Shown here one piece after another: positions 57,801 through 64,000 of a stretch of DNA of 64,000 nt (position 1 is its first letter; each line of letters begins with the position of its first letter). Source of the stretch: Dyella sp. OK004 (GTDB taxonomy: Bacteria; Pseudomonadota; Gammaproteobacteria; Xanthomonadales; Rhodanobacteraceae); contig NZ_FOZI01000001.1 in assembly GCF_900114495.1 (NCBI RefSeq), forward strand, positions 329,469-393,468, written 5' to 3'. A program made the position numbers and the translations under genes. The notes under the pieces were generated by a model, which ran no database searches, had not been told where the DNA came from, and worked only from the letters and a program-made list of their open reading frames with translations.

Positions 57801-58400
57801 TTACCAGCGCCGGTCGACCGAGAAGATGCCGCGGCAACCGTTGTCCACCCACACGCCGGCGCGGTTCCAGCCCCAGTTGTCGCCCTCGCGGCAACGGGTG
57901 TCCGATATCTGGCGGACCAGGCGCACACGGCCATTGCGGCCCACGTCGACCTGGCACAACTGATAGCGGCTGCCATTGCTATCGCAGCGCAACTGGATCT
58001 CGCGATTCCAGTCCGGACCCGGGCGCCAGCCGCCATCATCCTGGCGGCCGTTGCCCCAGCCGGGCCGGTCATCATCATCCCGATCCGGGCGCCCACCGCC
58101 CCAGCCACCGCGCGCCGGCAGGAAGTTGGCGCGACAACCGCCGGTCACCCAGACCGAGCCATCGTCGGCACCCCAGCTGCGGCCCCGGACGCAGTCCGCC
58201 TTGGACAGCTGCTGCACCATGTCCGAAGGCCCGCGCCACGGCACCGGGCAGCGGGCCGGGCGGCCGTCATCGCCGGCGCAGTAAACCGCCTGCGGCTCGC
58301 GACCGCCCCATTGGGCCTGCGCGGGCGAAGGCGTCATCCAACCCAGGCCGGCAACACCTACCGCCACCATTGCCCATAGCCCCCTGCTCATCGCGCTCAT
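57801..58400 (-). CDS. DUF3011 secreted protein
   Basis: A 199-residue protein with a signal peptide (…GWMTPSPAQAQ) and two DUF3011-type repeats. Each has a Cys-rich pattern of the form V.C.S….Y.C, then L…LS…C..G..WG and VWV..GCR, seen as SVWVTGGCRANF and GVWVDNGCRGIF. A Gly/Asp/Arg-rich low-complexity linker (~97-130) joins them. Function unknown; common in Xanthomonadales. Confidence 0.82.
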   Translation of the reverse strand: MSAMSRGLWAMVAVGVAGLGWMTPSPAQAQWGGREPQAVYCAGDDGRPARCPVPWRGPSDMVQQLSKADCVRGRSWGADDGSVWVTGGCRANFLPARGGWGGGRPDRDDDDRPGWGNGRQDDGGWRPGPDWNREIQLRCDSNGSRYQLCQVDVGRNGRVRLVRQISDTRCREGDNWGWNRAGVWVDNGCRGIFSVDRRW

Positions 58401-58509
58401 CGTCGTCCACCAAGTGTTGAAGGTGGCGTCACGCTACCGGAACTCAGGCAACCGGAATTGAATATTTTGCGATCCGGCCACCATGAACTTGCGACCGGTA
58501 GGACATCAT

Positions 58510-58824
58510 TCAGTCGCTGCTGCCGGAGCTACCGGAGCTACTGGCAGGTGCCGGAGCGGGTGCCGCAGCAGGCGCTGGAGCGGGTGCCGCGGCGCTCGGC
58601 GCCGCGCCGGCGTCACCGGCCAGGTTGCGCTTCTTGTCGCCGTCCTTCTTGAAGTCGGTTTCGTACCAGCCGCTGCCGGCCAGGCGGAACGACGGGGCGC
58701 TGAGCTTGCGCTGCACCTTGGGCACAGCGCACACCGGGCAGTCCGTCGGATCGGGGTCGGACAGCTTTTGCAGACGGTCGAAGCGGTGGCCGCAGCCGCC
58801 GCATTCGAATTCATAGATCGGCAT
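58510..58824 (-). CDS. FmdB-family zinc-ribbon protein
   Basis: A 104-residue protein starting MPIYEFECGGCGHRFDRLQK, with the second zinc pair in DCPVCAVPKVQRKLSAPSF. This is the FmdB putative regulatory-protein fold. The last ~35 residues are Ala/Pro/Ser low complexity, longer than usual. GGAG lies 5-6 bases before the ATG. Function unknown; a gene of this family often precedes aspS in Proteobacteria, as here. Confidence 0.88.
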   Translation of the reverse strand: MPIYEFECGGCGHRFDRLQKLSDPDPTDCPVCAVPKVQRKLSAPSFRLAGSGWYETDFKKDGDKKRNLAGDAGAAPSAAAPAPAPAAAPAPAPASSSGSSGSSD

Positions 58825-58990
58825 GGAAACTCCAGTACTTGCAGGCCGGCGTGCACACCGGCAATCCACCATTATCGAGTCAGCCGGCGGGATTTCAACG
58901 CCCCGGGGAACCTCGAAAACACCCCCTCGCCCACGGCCGCACGCCACCTCCCGCAGGAGCCTGCCTCGCACTTGGACGTCTAGACGGCTA

Positions 58991-59020
58991 TTGACGCGAC
59001 AACTCCACGGGGTCTAGCCT
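58991..59020 (+). promoter_or_regulatory. Possible promoter of the TonB receptor gene
   Basis: TTGACG, an 18-base spacer and TAGCCT lie about 37 bases before the receptor ATG. The -10 matches poorly. No B12 box, Fur-like 19-mer or riboswitch core is evident in the upstream 230 bases. Confidence 0.3.
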
Positions 59021-59056
59021 GCCTTTGCTGCATCACAGCATCACTGGGGAGTTCGG

Positions 59057-61495
59057 ATGTACCAACTACACCGTCACATCGCACCGACGTCGCTTTCGCT
59101 CGCACTGCTGCTAGCCCTTGCCGCCGGCGCACACGCACAGGACGCCACGCCCGCGCCCGCCGCCGACAAGGCCAAGAACCTCGGCCCCGTCATCGTTACC
59201 GGCACGCGCGCCGACAATCGCACCGAGAGCAGTTCGCTGACGCCGATCGATGTGGTCTCGGCCAAGGTGCTGCAGGAAACCGGTACCACCGAACTCACCA
59301 CCGCGCTCGCGCGCATCATTCCCTCGCTCACTTTCCCGCGCCCGGCGGCCGCCGACACCGCCGACTCGCAGCGCCCCGCGCAGCTGCGTGGCCTGTCGCC
59401 CGACCAAGTGCTGGTGCTGGTGAACGGCAAGCGCTGGCATCCCGGCGCGATCCTGCTTACCAACGGCGTACTCGGCCGTGGCTCGCAGGCGGTCGACCTC
59501 AACACCATCCCGATGGCCGCCATCGATCACATCGAAGTGCTGCGCGACGGTGCTTCGGCGCAATACGGCTCCGACGCCATCGCGGGCGTGATCAACGTGG
59601 TGCTCAAGGGCGGCGCCAAGGGCGGCTCGGTCGAACTCGGCGGCGGCCAGTATTCGGCCGGCGACGGCCGGCTGTGGCAAGGCTCAGCCAACTTCGCCCT
59701 GCCGCTCAACAACGATCAGGGCTGGCTGCGCTTCACCGTGCAGAACGGTCATCAGGATTACACCAACCGCGCCGGTCCCAACCGCACGCGTGCGTGGGAA
59801 GGCACCACGCAGCGCTACGGCGATCCGGTAGTGGGCGACCACAACCTGTTCCTCAACGGCCAGTACAACATCACGCCGGCCGTGGAGCTGTACGCCTTCG
59901 GTCACATCGGCAAGCGCGACAGCACCTCGCCCGCGTTCTTTCGCAACCTGGCCAACAGCAACTCGGTACCCTCGATCTATCCCAACGGCTACCTGCCGCT
60001 GGAGAACTCCGATTCGCTCGACCGCTCGCTGGTACTCGGCGTGCGCGGCAAGACCAGCGGCGGCTGGCGCTGGGACGTCAGCGCCAACTACGGCGGCAAC
60101 CGCGTTTCCTACGCCACCAACCAGAGCGTGAACCGTGCCTTCCTGCACGACTTCGGTTACAGCCCCACGAGCTTCCACGACGGCATCCTGTCCGCCTCGC
60201 AGCAAGCCTTCGACGTGGACATCGCCAAGGAGTTCTCCACCGGCTGGCTGCCGAATCCGGTGACACTCGCGTTCGGTGCGGAATACCTGCGCCAGACCTA
60301 CAAGATCGTCGCGGGTGACCTGCCCTCGTACTACACCGGCACCTCCGGCGTATCCGGCGGCGCCCAGGGTTTCGGCGGCTTCCAGCCTGCCAACGCCGGC
60401 GCGCATGCACGCCATGACGTGGCCGAGTACATCAGCCTGGAAACCAATCTCACCGACAAGCTGGGCAGCTCGCTCTCGGTGCGGCATGAGAACTACTCGG
60501 ACTTCGGCAGCACCACTTCCGGCGCACTGGCCGGCCGCTACGACTTCACCGACCGCTTCGCGCTCCGCGCCAGCGCATCGACCGGCTTCCGCGCACCGTC
60601 GCTGGCCCAGCAGAATTACTCGTACATCTCGTCACTGTTCTTCGGTGCCGGCAATTCGCTGGGCCTGCCGCCCGGCATCTACAACACAGGCATCGTGCCC
60701 TCGACCAGCCAGGTAGCAACACTGCTCGGCGGTCAAGCACTCAAACCGGAGAAGTCGCACAACTACACCGTAGGCGCGGTGTGGAACCCGATCGACCCGC
60801 TCAACATCAGCATCGATCTGTACCAGATCACCATCGATAACCGCATTGTTCTGTCCAGCAACCTGGCCACCAACTCGGCCAAGGTGCACAACTATCTGGT
60901 CGCCAACGGCGTCACCAATCTCAACTACAGCGGCATCGCCTACTTCACCAATGCGGTGAACACGCGCACGCGTGGTGTGGACCTAGTCGGCAGCTACCGC
61001 TTCGACCTCGGCAACTACGGCACGCTGCAAACCACGCTCAGCTACAACTACAACAAGAACAAAGTCACCGACGTCAAGGCGAATCCGGCGATCCTCAACA
61101 CACTTGGCCTCAACCTCAAGCGCATCGACCGCCGCGACCAGTACGGCCTGCTCGCCGACACCACACCGCGCAGCAAGCTGATCCTCAACGGCCTGTACAG
61201 CATCGATCGCTGGAGTGTGAGCGGCACCTTGACCCGCTACGGCAAGTTCACCTCGTACAACTCAACCAGTGCGCAGTTCGACCAGACTTTCGGCAGCAAG
61301 TGGCTGCTGGATCTGGCAGTGAACTACAACCTCGACCGCTGGACCTTCAGCCTCGGTGCGGACAACGTGTTCAACACCTATCCGGATCGGGTGATTCCCG
61401 CCAACGACAATAGCGGCACCTTGCCCTATTCGGTGTTCTCACCGTTTGGCTTCAACGGCGCCTATGTCTACGGCAAGGTGGCTTATCGCTGGTGA
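59057..61495 (+). CDS. TonB-dependent outer-membrane receptor
   Basis: An 812-residue outer-membrane transporter. A signal peptide (…LALAAGAHAQ) is followed by a TonB-box-like PVIVTGTR, the plug domain (~40-175; LRGLSPDQVLVLVNGKRWHP, IEVLRDGASAQYGSDAIAGV) and a 22-strand barrel ending YGKVAYRW with terminal aromatic residue. GGGGAG precedes the ATG. The cobalamin genes beyond it are convergent and separated by repeats, so a vitamin B12 role is not implied. The ligand is unknown. Confidence 0.93.
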   Translation: MYQLHRHIAPTSLSLALLLALAAGAHAQDATPAPAADKAKNLGPVIVTGTRADNRTESSSLTPIDVVSAKVLQETGTTELTTALARIIPSLTFPRPAAADTADSQRPAQLRGLSPDQVLVLVNGKRWHPGAILLTNGVLGRGSQAVDLNTIPMAAIDHIEVLRDGASAQYGSDAIAGVINVVLKGGAKGGSVELGGGQYSAGDGRLWQGSANFALPLNNDQGWLRFTVQNGHQDYTNRAGPNRTRAWEGTTQRYGDPVVGDHNLFLNGQYNITPAVELYAFGHIGKRDSTSPAFFRNLANSNSVPSIYPNGYLPLENSDSLDRSLVLGVRGKTSGGWRWDVSANYGGNRVSYATNQSVNRAFLHDFGYSPTSFHDGILSASQQAFDVDIAKEFSTGWLPNPVTLAFGAEYLRQTYKIVAGDLPSYYTGTSGVSGGAQGFGGFQPANAGAHARHDVAEYISLETNLTDKLGSSLSVRHENYSDFGSTTSGALAGRYDFTDRFALRASASTGFRAPSLAQQNYSYISSLFFGAGNSLGLPPGIYNTGIVPSTSQVATLLGGQALKPEKSHNYTVGAVWNPIDPLNISIDLYQITIDNRIVLSSNLATNSAKVHNYLVANGVTNLNYSGIAYFTNAVNTRTRGVDLVGSYRFDLGNYGTLQTTLSYNYNKNKVTDVKANPAILNTLGLNLKRIDRRDQYGLLADTTPRSKLILNGLYSIDRWSVSGTLTRYGKFTSYNSTSAQFDQTFGSKWLLDLAVNYNLDRWTFSLGADNVFNTYPDRVIPANDNSGTLPYSVFSPFGFNGAYVYGKVAYRW

Positions 61496-61515
61496 TGGAA
61501 GTGTTGGGCTATCCC

Positions 61516-61668
61516 GACCTGGTCGCTTATGCAGCGGGCATTTCGGACGCCTGCCGGCGCCCGAGTCACTTTCTCTTTGCTGACCCAAAGAGAAAGTAAC
61601 CAAAGAGAAATGGTCTAAAGAGCGCGGCGTGCTTCGTAGCTACGCCTTTTCCAGTGTCAGACGTTGGG
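61516..61668 (-). repeat. ~150-bp dispersed intergenic repeat, copy C (inverted)
   Basis: Reverse complement of copies A and B, including the 12-bp stem ACTTTCTCTTTG (61568-61579) with CAAAGAGAAAGT (61586-61597). In its outer part, GCTTATGCAGCGGGCATTTC matches the inverted complement of copy B near 62000. It starts 21 bases after the TonB receptor stop and could terminate it. Confidence 0.85.
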
Positions 61669-61680
61669 AATTTTGCGCCC

Positions 61681-61722
61681 TGCTCCCTCCCCTGCTCGCA
61701 GGGGAGGGTTGGGGAGGGGTGA
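61681..61722. repeat. C/G-rich palindromic repeat
   Basis: CCCTCCCCTGC and GCAGGGGAGGG face each other, followed by TTGGGGAGGGG. Related to the elements near 11078 and 33886. Confidence 0.65.
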
Positions 61723-61765
61723 GTACTTGAGAAAGCGTATCGGGAGAGGTTTTCGCAAGGGCTCA

Positions 61766-61802
61766 CCCCCTCCCGGCCTCCCCCTGCAAGCAGGGGGAGG
61801 AG
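61766..61802. repeat. Palindromic intergenic repeat (CCTCCCCCTGC type), second copy
   Basis: CCTCCCCCTGC and GCAGGGGGAGG form the same 11-base palindrome seen near 11088, with shared flanks on the left (CCCTCCC.GCCTCC). Confidence 0.75.
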
Positions 61803-61857
61803 AAAAACACGCGTCGCTCTGACACGACGCCAATCAGATCCAAAGGAGAGGGCAGGA

Positions 61858-62012
61858 AGAAAAGCCCTCCAGACGTCTGACACTGGAAAAGGCACAGCTA
61901 CAAAGCCCGCCGCCTGCTCTCAGGCCATTTCTCTTTGGTTACTTTCTCTTTGGGCCAGCAAAGAGAAAGTGACCCGGCTCGCGGCAGCGAGGCGGAATGC
62001 CCGCTGCATAAG
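61858..62012 (+). repeat. ~150-bp dispersed intergenic repeat, copy B
   Basis: Nearly the same sequence as copy A at 33958-34110, from CTGACACTGGAAAAGGC through the 12-bp stem (61941-61952 with 61959-61970) to GTGACCCGG. Its right part (GAATGCCCGCTGCATAAGCG) is the complement of copy C's outer part. It lies 65 bases beyond the cobS stop. Confidence 0.85.
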
Positions 62013-62076
62013 CGGCCAGGTCGCGGTAGCCCAACATCAAAGCGAACCAAAGGCCCACCTTCGCGAACAGGAATTC

Positions 62077-62796
62077 TCAGTGCGGCACCGCCAGCACTAC
62101 CAGCACGACCGCTTCGGTAAGTTCGGCAAGCACACCACAGGTATCACCGGTCATACCGCCAAGACGGTGCATGCAAGCACGCCGCCACAACAGAAACAGC
62201 ACAGCAACGGCGACCAACACCCACACCCCACGCCAACCAGCCGACAAACAGAACAGCACAGTCATCGCCAGCATTGACAGGCATGCCAGTGCCGGCGCAT
62301 CCATCAAACCGCTACCCAGGCCGCCACTGCGCACATAGGGCGTCGTCAGGAACGCAACCGTCAACACCGCTCTTCCGAGCACCGGCGCCAGCAACAGCCA
62401 CACGCCCATCGGCGCGCTAGCCAACGCAGCAAACTTCACCAGCAACACCAACACCAACGCCACCACACCCGCCGGCCCGCAGCGCGGGTCCTTCATGATC
62501 GTCAGCGTGCGCTCGCGGTCACCCATTCCCCCGATCCATGCATCGGCGCTGTCAGCAAGACCATCCAGATGCAACGCACCGGTGATCAACACCCATGCCG
62601 ACAACAGCAACGCAGCAACGAGCAACGGCGCCCAGGCCTGCACAACCCACTGCAGCAGATAAAGCAGCAAACCGATCAACAGGCCGACCAGCGGATACCA
62701 CGCCAGCGATCGCGCCTTCCCCTGCGCATCGTCAAAGACGCTCGCCGGCACCGGGATGCGCGTAAGAAAACCGATCGCGATCAGCAGACCACGCAT
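62077..62796 (-). CDS. cobS: Adenosylcobinamide-GDP ribazoletransferase (cobalamin synthase)
   Basis: A 239-residue polytopic membrane enzyme joining adenosylcobinamide-GDP and alpha-ribazole. The signature GALHLDGLADSADAW followed by GDRERTLTIMKDPRCGPAGV is intact, and GGMTGDTCGVLAELTEA closes the protein. Start ATG 62796 ([17 protein letters not shown]) overlaps the cobC stop by one base (TGATG). Last gene of the cobT-cobC-cobS unit. Confidence 0.95.
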   Translation of the reverse strand: MRGLLIAIGFLTRIPVPASVFDDAQGKARSLAWYPLVGLLIGLLLYLLQWVVQAWAPLLVAALLLSAWVLITGALHLDGLADSADAWIGGMGDRERTLTIMKDPRCGPAGVVALVLVLLVKFAALASAPMGVWLLLAPVLGRAVLTVAFLTTPYVRSGGLGSGLMDAPALACLSMLAMTVLFCLSAGWRGVWVLVAVAVLFLLWRRACMHRLGGMTGDTCGVLAELTEAVVLVVLAVPH

Positions 62797-63356
62797 CAGG
62801 CCAAAGCCTCGCCGATGGGCCACGCCAGTGGATGTAATGACGCATGCGGCACATCGATACCGGCCATATCGCCATAGCTACGCCCTTCCACCAGGCAGCG
62901 CAGCAGGCGGATCGCGCCTCCATGAGTGACCACCAGTACGCGCCGGCCCTTCGCCTCGCGCACGACATCATTCAACGCGTCGCTCAAGCGCGCACGAAAC
63001 TGTCCGAAGGTTTCTCCGCCTGGCGGCGGATGCGCCACCGGATCGACCCAGAACCGGCCCAGTGCATCACCCTGTTCCTGCGCCAGCGTCTCGATCGGCA
63101 CACCCTGCCAACTGCCGAAGTGATATTCCGCCAGCCGCGCATCAAGCCGTAGTGGCAACTCGCGCGCCGCTGCCAGTTCGCGTGCGAAATCGGCACAGCG
63201 CCGCAGTGACGACGACACCACCGCATCCCAGCTTTGCCCCGCCACCGCGGCGCGCAACTGCGCCCAGCCCGTCGCAGTGAGCTGGTCATCCAGTTGCCCG
63301 CGATAGCTGCGTTGCCCGGTGTCGCCATGGCGCAGCAGCTCGATGGTGGTGCTCAT
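62796..63356 (-). CDS. cobC: Alpha-ribazole phosphatase (histidine phosphatase family)
   Basis: A 186-residue phosphatase with the RHG motif [22 protein letters not shown], the second catalytic His in [10 protein letters not shown] and FGSWQG. It removes the phosphate from alpha-ribazole phosphate. The start overlaps the cobT stop by four bases (ATGA) and the stop overlaps cobS, so the three are translated together. Confidence 0.93.
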   Translation of the reverse strand: MSTTIELLRHGDTGQRSYRGQLDDQLTATGWAQLRAAVAGQSWDAVVSSSLRRCADFARELAAARELPLRLDARLAEYHFGSWQGVPIETLAQEQGDALGRFWVDPVAHPPPGGETFGQFRARLSDALNDVVREAKGRRVLVVTHGGAIRLLRCLVEGRSYGDMAGIDVPHASLHPLAWPIGEALA

Positions 63357-64000
63357 GCGTTCGACACCCCGGCCTGCGCGAAGGTCGCCATGCGGTTATG
63401 CAGGGCGCAGGCCAGCCGCAGCAGCGGCACGGCAACCGCAGCACCGCTCGCCTCACCCAGCCGCAGGTTGAGATCGAGCAGCGGATCGGCTTCCAGCGCG
63501 GCCAACAAACGCGCATGTCCGCGCTCATGCGAACGATGCGAAAACAACATCCATGGCCTGCATGCCGGCTGGATACGCACTGCCGCCAGCGCCGCGGCGG
63601 TGGTGATAAAACCATCGACCAGTACCGGCAAGCCGCACTGCGCCGCAGCGATATAGGCGCCAGTCAAAGCCGCTATCTCAAAACCGCCGAAACACCGCAA
63701 TTGCTCCAGCGGCGATACTGCTTCGCGATGTCGCGCCAGGCCACGCTCAATCACCGCCGCCTTGCGCGCGATACCCGCGTCATCGAGTCCCGTACCCGCA
63801 CCGGCCAACGCTGCCGCTGACTCGTGCAGAAGCGCGCAAGCCAGTGCAGTGGCCGCCGTGGTGTTGGCGATGCCCATCTCGCCGCCGATAAACAACTGCG
63901 CACCGGCCTGCTTCGCGGCATGCACGCTATCCGCACCAGCCTGCAGGGCTGCCTGCAACTGCGACGGCGTCATCGCTTCACCAGTCGCGAAATTCGCCGT
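63353..64000 (-). CDS. cobT: Nicotinate-nucleotide-dimethylbenzimidazole phosphoribosyltransferase, C-terminal part (cut by window end)
   Basis: The frame is open to the window edge and covers about 215 residues, roughly the C-terminal 60% of CobT. It begins in [14 protein letters not shown], then [15 protein letters not shown] (the family's GEMGIGNTT block), GRGLAR-like basic segment and [31 protein letters not shown]. CobT makes alpha-ribazole 5'-phosphate, the substrate of CobC. The start and any upstream cob genes or cobalamin riboswitch lie outside. Confidence 0.95.
   Translation of the reverse strand, partial: TANFATGEAMTPSQLQAALQAGADSVHAAKQAGAQLFIGGEMGIANTTAATALACALLHESAAALAGAGTGLDDAGIARKAAVIERGLARHREAVSPLEQLRCFGGFEIAALTGAYIAAAQCGLPVLVDGFITTAAALAAVRIQPACRPWMLFSHRSHERGHARLLAALEADPLLDLNLRLGEASGAAVAVPLLRLACALHNRMATFAQAGVSNA

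Larger units (their letters stand above)
61496..62076. other. Repeat-filled spacer between TonB receptor and cobS
   Basis: 581 bases without a gene. Almost all of it is repeat: copy C (61516-61668, inverted), two C/G-rich palindromes (61681-61722 and 61766-61802) and copy B (61858-62012). Copies B and C form arms of a long inverted repeat. Both convergent genes end at its edges. Confidence 0.75.

Noticed and set aside
58825-59056. Cobalamin riboswitch and BtuB identity for the TonB receptor
   Set aside because: No B12 box or aptamer core is seen upstream, and the cob genes are convergent and separated by repeats.
61516-62012. Insertion sequence
   Set aside because: There are long inverted arms, but the 190-base core has no transposase frame; a non-autonomous element remains possible and is listed as a finding.

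Overview
The window is a gene-dense, GC-rich bacterial chromosome segment. The gene set (MASE2-GGDEF protein, DUF3617 and DUF3011 proteins, XadA-like trimeric adhesin, a YebC beginning MGRGPSIE, an AspRS beginning MRTH, and the ruvC-ruvA-kup-ruvB-ybgC-tolQRAB-pal-cpoB-queE-queC-tRNA-Lys order) points to the Gammaproteobacteria, order Xanthomonadales. A Rhodanobacteraceae member such as a Dyella- or Rhodanobacter-like bacterium is my best guess, inferred from gene content only. I see no prophage, transposase, CRISPR array or rRNA.

Layout. 0-6 kb: the N-terminus of a SapC-family protein, a lone HNH endonuclease, a small iron-permease-family protein, dxs (isoprenoid precursor synthesis) and a secreted multidomain GH18 chitinase with a LacI-type operator palindrome upstream. 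6-14 kb: a 1385-residue membrane protein of unknown function translationally coupled to prmC, and a secreted M1 aminopeptidase. 14-25 kb: a surface module made of a response regulator and histidine kinase in convergent overlap, a 1994-residue trimeric autotransporter adhesin, and a secreted subtilisin-like protease. 24.7-26 kb: oxyR, with an OxyR-type site directly upstream and, diverging from it, a candidate ~100-nt small RNA with C-rich loops and its own strong terminator. 26-34 kb: a deacetylase/formyltransferase pair, msrA, apt, a DUF2007 protein, a diguanylate cyclase, and glnS with a deaminase and a VTT-family membrane protein. 34-43 kb: a hybrid kinase, a LuxR-type regulator and a PhnD-like binding protein, then a methyltransferase, a DUF3617 protein, an orphan kinase and a beta-propeller protein. 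43-58 kb: the minus-strand housekeeping block: aspS, a small hydrolase, yebC, ruvC, ruvA, kup, ruvB, ybgC, tolQRAB, pal, cpoB, queE, queC, tRNA-Lys(UUU). 58-64 kb: a FmdB zinc-ribbon protein, a TonB-dependent receptor, a repeat-rich spacer, and the cobalamin nucleotide-loop genes cobT-cobC-cobS, with cobT cut by the window end.

How the parts work together. The Tol-Pal block (TolQRA motor, TolB, Pal, CpoB, YbgC) maintains outer-membrane integrity during division and sits with the RuvABC recombination machinery. QueE and QueC make the 7-deazaguanine precursor of queuosine. The 14-25 kb region looks like a surface attachment and processing module. The peptidase, chitinase, subtilase and TonB receptor suggest a polymer-degrading, nutrient-scavenging life style. 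The most notable unexplained signal is the oxyR-divergent small-RNA candidate. Second is a family of ~150-bp intergenic repeats, two copies of which form a long inverted repeat between the TonB receptor and cobS.
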